A stretch of 64,000 nt of DNA from SW132 sp038150125 (GTDB lineage Bacteria > Bacteroidota > Rhodothermia > Balneolales > Balneolaceae), in assembly GCF_038150125.1 (NCBI RefSeq), contig NZ_JBBVMF010000001.1, positions 310,001 to 374,000 of the forward strand, written 5' to 3'. Position numbers and translations under genes: made by a program. The notes under the pieces are model-generated. The model was not told where the DNA came from and searched no databases. It saw nothing but the letters and a program-made list of their open reading frames with translations. Below, one piece after another: positions 36,568-45,552 of the stretch (positions are counted from its first letter, which is position 1; every line of letters begins with the position of its first letter).

Positions 36568-37113
36568 ATGAAGATATCTTCAGTAATTACAATAACAGCC
36601 ACTATCGTCATTCTTACTATAATGTCTGGCTGCACCACCGACTCGGGTTTTACCATCCAGGAACCAACATTCGAAAATGTCCCTCCCCCATTTGATATCA
36701 GCAACGTGGAAGAGGAACCGGTTGTGGACGGAATCACAAAATATACAGTTGAGGAAGGCTCCGGTGAAGATCAAGTGGTTATCCGCGACCAAATAGTGAT
36801 GTTCCTAACGCTTCGCACTATAGACGGGACGATTATTTACAGTTCTTATCAGAACGATAATAGCGACCCGATTCAATCAACTATACAGAGTATAACGACA
36901 CCACGCCCACCCAATATCGTGCGGAACTTTGCATTTGATCGCGCACGTACTGACGGACTCAGAAAAGGTCTTATCGGAATGCGTGAAGGTGAAAAGCGCG
37001 TCATTATTGTCCCTCCCGACCAAGGGTTTGCGCCTATTGGGGCAGGATCTGTCAACGACCCTTACCGCGAGGACACGCTACGGTATGACGTGGAACTCGA
37101 ATTTATTTTTTAA
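36568..37113 (+). CDS. FKBP-type peptidyl-prolyl isomerase lipoprotein
   Basis: 181 aa. Lipobox LTIMSGC near residue 21. The FKBP fold is seen in GITKYTVEEGSGEDQVVIRDQIVMFLTLRTIDGTIIYSSY and GLRKGLIGMREGEKRVIIVPPDQGF. It would catalyse cis-trans isomerisation or chaperone proteins in the periplasm. Some hydrophobic active-site positions look changed, so activity is not guaranteed. Confidence 0.8.
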   Translation: MKISSVITITATIVILTIMSGCTTDSGFTIQEPTFENVPPPFDISNVEEEPVVDGITKYTVEEGSGEDQVVIRDQIVMFLTLRTIDGTIIYSSYQNDNSDPIQSTIQSITTPRPPNIVRNFAFDRARTDGLRKGLIGMREGEKRVIIVPPDQGFAPIGAGSVNDPYREDTLRYDVELEFIF

Positions 37114-37481
37114 GATCCTTCTCTGCGCCATAAACTACAATGTTTTGATCCCCGTTGGGTTGCCTTGTGTAAAGAATCTGTAAAAGCAACACATTTTGTC
37201 CTATCGACTGGCATAAATGTCTGATGTTATCTTTCTGTATGATACATCTGGCTCAATGAGACTGTTTGAATAGCTGTACACAGGATCATTTTTTGCCTCC
37301 AAAACATTCCTGCAGAAACATATTTTAATCTGATTTCCAGATTATAAAATTATGGCTAAAAATATTGGTCGAAGTTACAAACATAACACTACCTGCCCTC
37401 TTTGGTCAATCGCTTCCCTTTTCTATCGCGCCCTGGCGGGACTTGATATGGAGAGAAGATATTAATACCCTTCACAAAGTC
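37114..37481. other. Gap between convergent FKBP and alr genes, no gene recognised
   Basis: 368 bp. No open frame with plausible protein, no clear terminator with T-run and no repeat of the families found elsewhere. Confidence 0.5.
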
Positions 37482-38552
37482 TCAATAATTCGTGTAACTC
37501 CTTGCCATGCGGTCAGACAGGCCGGTTAAAATTTCGTGCACGTTGCTTCCGGCTTCCTCTGCCCATTTCGAAGCACTCCAGGCATCTCCACCCAAAAGGG
37601 TAACCTCCGTTTCAACGGGTATTTTTTTATTACCAAGATTTATCATGATGTAATCCATCGTTACATTCCCCACCACAGGATACATCGCACCGTTCACCGA
37701 CACTTTTAATTTATTACTCAAAGAGCGCAGGATTCCGTCGCCGTATCCTACGGGAATAGTACCGATGAAGCAGTCGATTGGAGCCGTCCAGGTTGCATCA
37801 TAACTCACGCTTTCACCTTTCGAAACTTTCTTTACCTGTACGACTTTTGACTTCCATGTCAGAACCGGCTCAAGCCAATCTGGCTGCACCCGTCCGGCTG
37901 CATATCCAAGTTGCGTCAGTCCGGTTCGAACCATGTCAAACTCTTCTAAATCGTAGTGAACTGCTCCGCCGGTATTGCAGATGTGTACCAGTGGTATTTC
38001 ATCGAAGTGTTTAAGGACATCTCTGAACGCTTTTAGCTGCTTTTCAACCTCTTTTGATCCGGGATCATCCGCCATTGAATAATGCGAGTAAATTCCCGAA
38101 CAGATAAGCCGTTGGTTTACAATAGCCATCTTCCGAACCTCAGGAGCCTTAGATGGAGAAAAACCAAGCCGATTCATGCCGGTGTCGAAATTCAGATGGT
38201 ACTTTGTCCCATCCATAAGTATGGAAAAGTGTGCCAGATCGCTTATTGTTGCGGTAAGACCGTGCGTTTGGTAGGCTGCCGCTGTCCGGGCAGATGGCAC
38301 CTCAAACACAAGAATTGGCTTTTTGATGCCGCCCATGCGCAGTTCAATAGCTTCATCAACAAAAGCAACCCCAAACCAGTCCACTTCCGGCTCAGCCTCC
38401 CTCGCAACACGCACTGCGCCATGACCATAACCATTGCATTTAACGACGGACAGAATTTTTTTAGCAGCCGTGCGCTTCTTTAATTCTCTGATATTTTTTG
38501 TGATTGTCTGTAGATCTATTTCGGCGTAAGAATTGGGGAAATGAAGTTTCAA
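37482..38552 (-). CDS. alr: Alanine racemase
   Basis: 356 aa. PLP-binding Lys about K38 in VVKCNGYGHG (usual form VVKANAYGHG, here with Cys and Gly substitutions that keep the Lys and YGHG). The catalytic Tyr region SYDATWTA, NFDTGMNRLGF and GNVTMDYIMINLG are present. It makes D-Ala for peptidoglycan. Its start overlaps the end of the upstream flavoprotein gene by 4 bp. Confidence 0.93.
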   Translation of the reverse strand: MKLHFPNSYAEIDLQTITKNIRELKKRTAAKKILSVVKCNGYGHGAVRVAREAEPEVDWFGVAFVDEAIELRMGGIKKPILVFEVPSARTAAAYQTHGLTATISDLAHFSILMDGTKYHLNFDTGMNRLGFSPSKAPEVRKMAIVNQRLICSGIYSHYSMADDPGSKEVEKQLKAFRDVLKHFDEIPLVHICNTGGAVHYDLEEFDMVRTGLTQLGYAAGRVQPDWLEPVLTWKSKVVQVKKVSKGESVSYDATWTAPIDCFIGTIPVGYGDGILRSLSNKLKVSVNGAMYPVVGNVTMDYIMINLGNKKIPVETEVTLLGGDAWSASKWAEEAGSNVHEILTGLSDRMARSYTNY

Positions 38553-40159
38553 CGGCCGGCTCCAAAAAGTTTTTTGCGTTTATGTTTCTTTAGAATTATC
38601 TGGGCTGCATTATAACCGGCAGCGCCAAATACGCCACCGCCGGGGTGGCACGAAGCACTGCTTAGATACAGATTCTTAATCGGAGTTTCGTACTGGCTCA
38701 ATTCCGGAGTTGGACGAAACATAAACATCTGGTCAAAATTCATTTCCACATGCATTACGTTTCCTCTTAACAGTCCATGTTTTCGCTCGATATCGAGCGG
38801 CGACTGAATATAGCGATCAATCAGCTTTCCTTTCATATTTGGCGCGTAATTTTCCACTACGCCATAAATTTTATCAGCTTCTCGTTCGCGGATATCATCC
38901 CAATGCAGTCCGTTGGCAAGCTCGTATGGATGCCACTGTGCCCAGGCAAACAGCGTATGATTTCCATCTTTGGCCACTTCTGGGTCAATTTTTGAAAACG
39001 TCATGGCAAGCACTGCCGGTTCTTCAGGTGGAAGTTTTTTATGATAGTCTCCTATTGCACGATTCATATAATCAACCGACGGTGCCAGGAGCTGCATGCC
39101 GTTGTGAACGTGCGGATCACCCGGGCATGCCGTGTAATCCGGAAGTTCTTCAACCGCACACCGGATCACCATCCCAAATCCATTTCCAACCTGAATATTT
39201 TTAACTTTGGTCAGCAACGAGTCATCCAGATGCTCCCGGCCAACAAGTTTCATCATAGTGGTTTGAACGTGGGCATTTGACACGATCAGATCGGCTTCAA
39301 AATACGATCCGTCTTCTGTTATAACTCCGCGGACTTTCCCGTCCTCAATCTCGATAGATTCTACAGGATGATCAGCTATCACTTCTCCCCCATTTTCCTC
39401 AATCAGTTTCTTCATCGCCTGCGTAAGCATACCGCTCCCCCCTTTTGGGTGCTTAGCACCGCTTTGATGCAGCATCGACTGCCATCCCACAAAATCTCCC
39501 GTTGCGCTCTGATCGGGAAGCGGCCCTGACTGTGCCGCAAACCAGGTAAGTGCTGCCTGCATGTGTGGATTATCGAAGGCATTTTTCACAACACTTCCAT
39601 AACTCCCTAAAATCTTTTGCAGACCATCGATTTGTTCCCCTTTCTTGAACATTGAACCGTCTCGGAACTGCCCTTTCATCAATTCTGAGACAATATTCTT
39701 GCCGCTGGGTGGAACCATAAATGCTTTTAGTACGCCTTTGTTGATGCGCCCCCAGAACTCAACAAATTCACGATAGTTTTCTACATCTTCGGGAGCAACT
39801 TTTCGAATCGAATCCAGAGTGCGTTCCAGATCTTTATAAAAATGAATCACTCCTTTTCCGTCCGGCACAGGGTAGCTCATGATGGGATCCATCTCGATAT
39901 ATTCCAGCCCGTAGTTTGTGAGCCCAAGCTCTTCAATAATCCCGGTTTGATGGATCATGATATGGACAGAAGATCCCACATCCATCCTAAATCCATGGGG
40001 ATTCTGCTCGCTTTTGAACATCGTTTCAGTACATACGGCACCTCCAATGGTATCCCGCCGTTCCAAAACGCATACGCTCATACCAGCTTTGGCAAGGTAG
40101 CAGGCTGTGATGAGTCCATTGTGGCCGGAACCGATAATTAGTGCATCATATTTTTTCAT
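38549..40159 (-). CDS. CrtO/PYROXD2-like FAD-dependent oxidoreductase
   Basis: 536 aa. N-terminal FAD motif IIGSGHNGLITACYLAKAGMSVCVLERRDTIGGAVCTE; the GHNGL variant is typical of the phytoene dehydrogenase-like group that includes CrtO carotenoid ketolases and PYROXD2. The C-terminus LYLSSASCHPGGGVFGAAGYNAAQIIL is the family signature. Substrate is uncertain; a carotenoid is possible given the CrtD-like gene at 9067-10539. It overlaps alr, an odd operon partner. Confidence 0.75.
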   Translation of the reverse strand: MKKYDALIIGSGHNGLITACYLAKAGMSVCVLERRDTIGGAVCTETMFKSEQNPHGFRMDVGSSVHIMIHQTGIIEELGLTNYGLEYIEMDPIMSYPVPDGKGVIHFYKDLERTLDSIRKVAPEDVENYREFVEFWGRINKGVLKAFMVPPSGKNIVSELMKGQFRDGSMFKKGEQIDGLQKILGSYGSVVKNAFDNPHMQAALTWFAAQSGPLPDQSATGDFVGWQSMLHQSGAKHPKGGSGMLTQAMKKLIEENGGEVIADHPVESIEIEDGKVRGVITEDGSYFEADLIVSNAHVQTTMMKLVGREHLDDSLLTKVKNIQVGNGFGMVIRCAVEELPDYTACPGDPHVHNGMQLLAPSVDYMNRAIGDYHKKLPPEEPAVLAMTFSKIDPEVAKDGNHTLFAWAQWHPYELANGLHWDDIREREADKIYGVVENYAPNMKGKLIDRYIQSPLDIERKHGLLRGNVMHVEMNFDQMFMFRPTPELSQYETPIKNLYLSSASCHPGGGVFGAAGYNAAQIILKKHKRKKLFGAGR

Positions 40160-40278
40160 ACTGCGTATAGCAATTTTATGAAGTGTAATCGTTCATTTCT
40201 TTTCTTAAGTTTCCAACGCGATATCTGACACAGCAATTCGGCTCAATTTCACAAAATAAAAAAGATACTACTACGAAT

Positions 40279-42069
40279 ATGCAATTTTTAAAGACCTTTT
40301 TAGCATCTATTCTAGGGACAATCACCGCCCTTGTCATTCTCTTACTTATTGGCTTCGGCATCGTGGTAAGCAGTTCCTCAGAACCGGAACCTTATGTTCG
40401 GTCAAACACAGTACTGTCTTTTAGTTTATCTGGAGATATTCCCGCTCGAACGCTAACAGATCCGTTTGAGGAACTGCTTAATCCTTCATTAGGAGCAAAA
40501 CTATCGCTTCAATCTTTGAAAGGAAATCTGAGTAAAGCGGCAGCCGATGAAAATATTGAAGGAGTTTGGGTTAAAACGAATTTCGTCTCTGCCTCATGGG
40601 CGAATCTTGAAAGTGCTTATTCCTACTTCGAAGATTACAAGGAGAGCGGCAAGTTTCTTTACTTCAGTACAGACGACATCGGCATGAATGAAAAATCTTA
40701 TTTCCTGGCTTCTCTTGCAGATTCCGTTTTTTCACCGCCTGAAACCAATTTTGAGTTCGATGGCTTTGTCACCCAGATCACATTTTACAATGAAATGCTC
40801 GATCGGATTGGGATTGAGCCAGAAATCTTCCGAGTGGGTGAATATAAATCAGCTGTTGAGCCATTCACGCAAATGGAAAGCTCAGATGAGAGTGAAGAGC
40901 AGCTGCGCGCCATTTTAAATGCGGCATCAACACGATTTGTGGAAGCCATAGAAAAAAGAACAGGTAAATCTGCTGGTGAGATCAATGAGATGCTAAGCTC
41001 AGCCCCCATCGGCCGCCTTGAATTTGCGCTCGAAAATGGACTGATCGATGCTTTTGCCTATCATGATGAAGTTGAAGCCATAATTAAGGAACGTGTTGGC
41101 GTCGAGGAAGATGATGACCTGGAAACGATCAGTTTTGGCCGGTATTCAAGGGTCAGTCAGAGCAATGCCGGTATGGATGTGCCTGAAACGAGCGATAAAA
41201 TTGCTGTCATTTATGCCTCAGGAGCTATCATGCCGGACCTCGGAAGTTCGCCGTTCATGTCTGAAACGGGAATTACTGCAGAATCTGTGCGAAAGCAGCT
41301 CGAGTCTGTTTTAGAAGACGACGATGTAAAAGCAATTGTTTTTCACGTTAATAGCGGGGGCGGAGCAGCCACAACTTCCGACCTGATCTGGCACGACATT
41401 CGCCGTGCATCCGAGAAAAAACCGGTCATCGCGTCGATGGGTTCCGTTGCAGCATCGGGCGGATACTACATAGCAGCCGGGGCTGACACCATCGTTGCCG
41501 GCGAAAATACAATCACAGGCTCCATTGGTATCTTCAACCTGTTATTTAATTCCCAGGAGCTATTCAATGAAAATCTCGGGATCGCGTTTGAAACATTTGA
41601 AACACACGAATATGCCGATTTGTTTGACTTGACACGTCCCTTCACAAGTTCTGAAGAACGAGTGATTCAGCAGAATGTGGAGCGCGGATACGAAACGTTT
41701 GTCAGCAAAATGGCAGAGTCACGCGGCATGACCTACGATGAGATCGACGAAGTAGCGCGCGGCCGTGTATGGACCGGTGTTGATGCGCACGAACGCGGCC
41801 TTGTGGATGTACTTGGCGGTATTGATCGCGCCATTGAAATTGCCGCTGAAAAAGCCGGCATTGACGCATATATACTCGATAATTATCCCAAACAGAAAGA
41901 TCTCTACCAGCAGTTGTTTGCTTCCGGTAATGCTCAGCTTCACATGTTTATGATGAACCTGCTTCCCGAGCCTCTCAAGCGTGAGGAAACTCAAGATCTG
42001 ATGATGCTGATGAATCAGCCCAAAGGAAGTAACTGGGCGATTCTACCCTTTCGAATTGATGTGAATTGA
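40279..42069 (+). CDS. sppA: Signal peptide peptidase SppA, 67-kDa type
   Basis: 596 aa, duplicated-domain form as in E. coli. An N-terminal TM anchor (ILGTITALVILLLIGFGIVV) leads to the periplasmic part; the general-base Lys is about K190 (GEYKSAVEPF) and the nucleophile Ser about S393 (MGSVAASGGYY), the same spacing as in E. coli. It degrades cleaved signal peptides. It is divergent from the flavoprotein gene across 119 bp. Confidence 0.94.
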   Translation: MQFLKTFLASILGTITALVILLLIGFGIVVSSSSEPEPYVRSNTVLSFSLSGDIPARTLTDPFEELLNPSLGAKLSLQSLKGNLSKAAADENIEGVWVKTNFVSASWANLESAYSYFEDYKESGKFLYFSTDDIGMNEKSYFLASLADSVFSPPETNFEFDGFVTQITFYNEMLDRIGIEPEIFRVGEYKSAVEPFTQMESSDESEEQLRAILNAASTRFVEAIEKRTGKSAGEINEMLSSAPIGRLEFALENGLIDAFAYHDEVEAIIKERVGVEEDDDLETISFGRYSRVSQSNAGMDVPETSDKIAVIYASGAIMPDLGSSPFMSETGITAESVRKQLESVLEDDDVKAIVFHVNSGGGAATTSDLIWHDIRRASEKKPVIASMGSVAASGGYYIAAGADTIVAGENTITGSIGIFNLLFNSQELFNENLGIAFETFETHEYADLFDLTRPFTSSEERVIQQNVERGYETFVSKMAESRGMTYDEIDEVARGRVWTGVDAHERGLVDVLGGIDRAIEIAAEKAGIDAYILDNYPKQKDLYQQLFASGNAQLHMFMMNLLPEPLKREETQDLMMLMNQPKGSNWAILPFRIDVN

Positions 42070-42086
42070 GTTTGGGTCTGAATTTG

Positions 42087-42114
42087 GTCATCCCGGTCCT
42101 GAACCGGGATCTCC
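42087..42114 (+). repeat. REP-like palindrome, GTCAT...ATCTCC family, copy 4
   Basis: GTCAT-CCCGGTcctgaACCGGG-ATCTCC: constant ends around a perfect 6-bp stem CCCGGT/ACCGGG with a 4-nt loop. First of five repeat-type elements in the 737-bp gene-free stretch 42070-42806. Confidence 0.7.
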
Positions 42115-42285
42115 TATTCTTGATCGAATGCAAATCACTACCAATGACAGTTTGTAAAAAGTGTTGCTTTAGGCTTTAGATAACGATGTTATTTTTTTGA
42201 GCACAAATCTAAACATTTGAACATTTATAAACGGTTTCGCGCCTGTGCGAAACAAAAAGCCCCGACAGGAGCGACAGCTCAGTAG

Positions 42286-42326
42286 CCCCGCACAAGCGCC
42301 GTGTTGTTTTGGCGCGCAGTGCGGGG
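42286..42326. repeat. Long GC-rich hairpin inside a compact gap element
   Basis: CCCCGCAC (42286-42293) pairs with GTGCGGGG (42319-42326); inside it GCGCC pairs with GGCGC around a T-rich loop. The surrounding 42245-42436 stretch has open frames on both strands, but the proteins look like by-products of base composition. I describe it as a structured repeat-like element of unknown type. Confidence 0.5.
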
Positions 42327-42515
42327 TAAGAGAAGGTAGACGTTCCAAGCACCCCGAGGCAGTTGATTTCGCAGAAGAAACCAATCCAGTCGAAGGGGGA
42401 TCAGATGATCTAATCCGTGGATTTATCATGGCCTGAGTATGTGCGTTTTGAGCGTTAAGTCTACCCGGAAGATCGCATACTATCCCTGAATTAGGGTACG
42501 TATGCTGTCACTTTT

Positions 42516-42555
42516 CAAATGGTGTCGCCCGTTTTTGGGCAAAATTAGTTGCTAT
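42516..42555 (+). repeat. CAAATGGTGTyGCCC-type hairpin repeat, copy 1
   Basis: CAAATGGTGTCGCCCGTTTT, then TGGGCAAAATTAGTTGCT. The arms GCCC/GGGC make a short hairpin and the flanks are shared with copies at 51573 and 51847. Confidence 0.6.
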
Positions 42556-42559
42556 AAGC

Positions 42560-42597
42560 GGCTGGTTACTTATCATAAGGCTGGTTACTTATCATAA
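42560..42597 (+). repeat. 19-bp tandem duplication
   Basis: GGCTGGTTACTTATCATAA occurs twice back to back (42560-42578 and 42579-42597) with no mismatch, followed by GAATGATGGG. Confidence 0.8.
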
Positions 42598-42605
42598 GAA
42601 TGATG

Positions 42606-42655
42606 GGAGATCGCGGATTTACCAAATGGATCCCTTGGTAAAAGTCCGCGATGAC
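42606..42655 (-). repeat. REP-like palindrome, copy 5 (inverted, extended stem)
   Basis: GGAGAT at 42606 and ATGAC at 42651 enclose a long stem: CGCGGA/TCCGCG outside and TACCAA/TTGGTA inside. Same end motifs as the other family members but a much longer core. Confidence 0.65.
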
Positions 42656-42710
42656 TTTGAAAAACTGCAAATATTCAAATAGTATTCTAAGTCAATCTAA
42701 CAGTTCATAC

Positions 42711-42759
42711 AGCTGACGGCATCCGCTTTAAATTTCCGGATGTCATCGGCTCTTTTTTT
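42711..42759 (+). terminator. Terminator-like hairpin ahead of the MBL-fold gene
   Basis: GGCATCCG and CGGATG(T)C form the upper stem, extended by AGCTGAC/TCGGCT, and it is followed by TCTTTTTTTATA. The nearest plus-strand gene upstream, sppA, ends 640 bp before. It could end a read-through transcript, terminate a small RNA from the repeat region, or act as an attenuator for the MBL gene. Confidence 0.5.
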
Positions 42760-42806
42760 ATATATTAATGACAGAGGTCCCAAAGACAAATCCATATATA
42801 TAAACC

Positions 42807-43655
42807 ATGAGGCTAGGCAGATTTACCATAGAGCAGCTAAGTGAAGGTTTTTTTGAACTCTTCAAAGATGGCACATTTGCTAAGATGGATCCCAACCGCC
42901 TGAATAACCCGGGAGACGATCCCACACTGGGCAGATTCTCTTCGGCAATCGGTATCGATCCCCTGTTGATATCAGAAGGCGATAATCATACCATTGTGGA
43001 TACAGGACTTGGCTGGGGCTTAGATCACAAAAGCAGCTACGCCGAGAGCTCCAATATTATAACCAATCTCGGCATTTTCGGAATTCAGCCGAAGGATATT
43101 GATTTAGTCATTTTAACACATCTCCATTTCGACCATTCCGCCGGCTGTACCCGGGTGTCGGACCAATTCACCACAGAGGCGACGTTTCCCAATGCACGTT
43201 ATTTATTACAGAAATCAGAATGGGATTTCGCGCTTTCTGAACAGCAATCGAAACAAGAGGCACCGGGAGCCGATTACCGGCTGGATGAACTTTATCGTCT
43301 GAAAGCTGACAACCGATTTGAGATGATCGAAGGAAACCATTCCCCCACGGAATCCATCAAACTTATACATAGCGGCGGTCACACACCAGGCCACCAGGTG
43401 GTTAAAATAGAGGATGGTGAGCATATCGCATATTTTCTGGGGGACCTTATTCCCACAGAATATCATCTTAACCATTACTCTATGAAGCGGATCGACCACT
43501 CTCCTCTCACGGCGAAAAAGGCCAAAACACTGATATTGAAAGAAGCCTTTAAAGAAAATGCACAACTCTTTTTCTATCACTCGCTTTTCAACAAATCGGG
43601 CCGGCTGGCCAAAGATCTGCACCGGAATTATATTTTACAGGAGACGCGTTCCTAA
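42807..43655 (+). CDS. MBL-fold metallo-hydrolase
   Basis: 282 aa. Zinc motif LTHLHFDHSAGC (HxHxDH) near residue 110, then GGHTPGHQ and YFLGDLIPTEYH. No signal peptide. Metal-dependent hydrolase of the beta-lactamase fold, probably a lactonase, thioesterase or similar; substrate unknown. A terminator-like hairpin lies just upstream and an acyltransferase gene downstream (54 bp). Confidence 0.87.
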   Translation: MRLGRFTIEQLSEGFFELFKDGTFAKMDPNRLNNPGDDPTLGRFSSAIGIDPLLISEGDNHTIVDTGLGWGLDHKSSYAESSNIITNLGIFGIQPKDIDLVILTHLHFDHSAGCTRVSDQFTTEATFPNARYLLQKSEWDFALSEQQSKQEAPGADYRLDELYRLKADNRFEMIEGNHSPTESIKLIHSGGHTPGHQVVKIEDGEHIAYFLGDLIPTEYHLNHYSMKRIDHSPLTAKKAKTLILKEAFKENAQLFFYHSLFNKSGRLAKDLHRNYILQETRS

Positions 43656-43709
43656 AACTTTAAGAAAATATCATCATTGTAATTGCAACAGATCAACTAA
43701 CGGACAGCA

Positions 43710-44372
43710 TTGAGCACATCCAGTTCTGCCACATCTGATTCTCTACCTTTTTTGCCAGCAAAGGAATCACGGCTGTTTATCACTATTTTTGACTGGTATT
43801 GCCGATGGCTATTCTGGCGCCGCTTTGATTCAATCACGATTCAATGCAACTATCAACCTGCAGACGGGCAAAAAACCATCTACTATCTTAACCATAACTC
43901 CTGGTGGGACGGACTGATTCCGTTCCTGCTCAACCAAAAGTTATTCCATCAAAATGCCCGCGGGATGATGGAAGACAAACAGCTCAATCGCTATACTTTT
44001 TTCAGGCGGCTGGGAGTATTCTCAATTGACCTCAGCTCCGCGCGCTCATCGATGCAGTCGCTCCGCTATGCCATCCGATCGATGGACAGGCCAAATGCAG
44101 CGCTTTATATCTATCCACAGGGAGAAATTAAACCGTTTACCACAGAAGACTTAGAATTCAAAAAAGGGATTGGGTGGCTTGCAAAAAAAATACCAGCCAC
44201 GGATCTGGTCCCGGTTGGAATCTATATCCACACTCAGGAGAGCGACAAACCCAGGCTCCAAATAACTGTTGGCCGTAAGGTGTCTGTAAATCGTCAAAAA
44301 CCGGCAGACGACATAAATCATTTACTTGAAAAAGAGCTGTCGAATCTGCTTGAGAAGATGGTTGATAAATGA
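43710..44372 (+). CDS. 1-acylglycerol-3-phosphate acyltransferase-like (PlsC family)
   Basis: 220 aa with TTG start at 43710 (MSTSSSATSDSLPF). Catalytic NHNSWWDG fits the H-x4-D motif, and YIYPQGEIKPFTTEDLEFKKGIGWLA covers the later conserved blocks (PEG-like variant QGE). It transfers an acyl chain to a glycerol or lipid acceptor at the inner membrane. Substrate uncertain. Confidence 0.82.
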   Translation: MSTSSSATSDSLPFLPAKESRLFITIFDWYCRWLFWRRFDSITIQCNYQPADGQKTIYYLNHNSWWDGLIPFLLNQKLFHQNARGMMEDKQLNRYTFFRRLGVFSIDLSSARSSMQSLRYAIRSMDRPNAALYIYPQGEIKPFTTEDLEFKKGIGWLAKKIPATDLVPVGIYIHTQESDKPRLQITVGRKVSVNRQKPADDINHLLEKELSNLLEKMVDK

Positions 44373-44517
44373 ATTTCAGATCATGAACACCACCTATCTT
44401 AACTTAGCTTTCGTTAATAATTAAACCAGGCTGAAACCGTCATTCATCTAATTCACTTTTTGCGAATTGATATACTTATCGATTAATTAAGATGAGCTTT
44501 TCAAACCAACATAGCTT

Positions 44518-45540
44518 ATGAACGATTTAAGAATACCCTACCAAACCATGATCGATACTTTCAGGGAAATCCTCCTGGAATATGCTTTCACCGAAGAACG
44601 TGCAGAGCTTTGCGCAATTCTATTTGCCAAAGCCAGTCTGGACGGAGTGGCCTCGCACGGGCTGAACCGGTTTCCGTTTTTTCTGAAAAATATACAGGAA
44701 GGCTATATCGATGTGAAAGCCAAACCCAAACGTACGGACTCCTTTGGACCATTTGAACGCTGGGATGGCAACCTCGGGCCGGGAAATCTGAATGCACATC
44801 ACTGCATGAACCGCGCGATTATACTGTCTAAAGAACATGGTATAGGGTGTCTCGCCCTGAAAAATACCAACCACTGGATGCGTGGCGGCAACTATGGATG
44901 GCAGGCAGCAGATGATGGCTGTATCGGACTTTGCTTCACAAATACAAAACCAAATATGCCTGCATGGGGCGGCAGCGAACCCGTACTCGGCAACAACCCA
45001 GTGGTGATTGCTGTGCCACGCGCAAACGGCCACGTGGTCATTGATATGGCGCTGGCGCAGTATTCCTATGGCAAAATGCATTCCTATAAAAATCGCGGTG
45101 ACCAGCTTCCCTATGAAGGCGGGTTTGATGAGAATGGCAACCTCACGAAAGACCCGGAAAAAATTATTGACAAAGAATTGGCACTTACGATCGGGCTCTG
45201 GAAAGGAGCCGGATTATCACTTGTGCTGGATATGATTGCTTCCGTCCTATCAGGCGGAAATGCCGCCCATGATATTGGTGAGATGGAAGAAGAGCGCGCC
45301 ATCTCGCAGCTGTTTCTCTGCTTCTATCCGCCAACGCTTGGTACCTCTCCCATGCCGGATGAAAAACTTGACGCAATCATTGATAACCTAAAATCCTCAG
45401 CAACGTTTGGGGATTCTGAGGTACGATATCCCGGCGAAGCCACCCTGGCCCGCCGCCGGGAAAACCTTGAACACGGCGTTCCTGTTGATAAAGATACCTG
45501 GGAACACGTTCTTACTCTCGGGCCAAAGCTTAATTCATAA
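44518..45540 (+). CDS. YiaK-type 2,3-diketo-L-gulonate reductase / Ldh family oxidoreductase
   Basis: 340 aa. Member of the malate/L-lactate dehydrogenase superfamily: DGVASHGLNRFP, KNTNHWMRGGNYGWQAADDG, NTKPNMPAWGGSEPVLGNNP and VIDMALAQYSYGK match the YiaK (DlgD) branch. It would reduce or oxidise sugar acids such as 3-dehydro-L-gulonate with NAD(P)H. It is followed 12 bp later by a Gfo/Idh/MocA dehydrogenase, and the two together suggest sugar-acid catabolism. Confidence 0.87.
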   Translation: MNDLRIPYQTMIDTFREILLEYAFTEERAELCAILFAKASLDGVASHGLNRFPFFLKNIQEGYIDVKAKPKRTDSFGPFERWDGNLGPGNLNAHHCMNRAIILSKEHGIGCLALKNTNHWMRGGNYGWQAADDGCIGLCFTNTKPNMPAWGGSEPVLGNNPVVIAVPRANGHVVIDMALAQYSYGKMHSYKNRGDQLPYEGGFDENGNLTKDPEKIIDKELALTIGLWKGAGLSLVLDMIASVLSGGNAAHDIGEMEEERAISQLFLCFYPPTLGTSPMPDEKLDAIIDNLKSSATFGDSEVRYPGEATLARRRENLEHGVPVDKDTWEHVLTLGPKLNS

Positions 45541-45552
45541 TAAGTCGATATC

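Noticed and set aside
42169..42436. Open frames on both strands in the sppA-MBL gap
   Set aside because: The two overlapping frames are mirror images of a GC-rich hairpin; Arg/Ser-rich proteins without recognisable domains. Kept only as a structured element.
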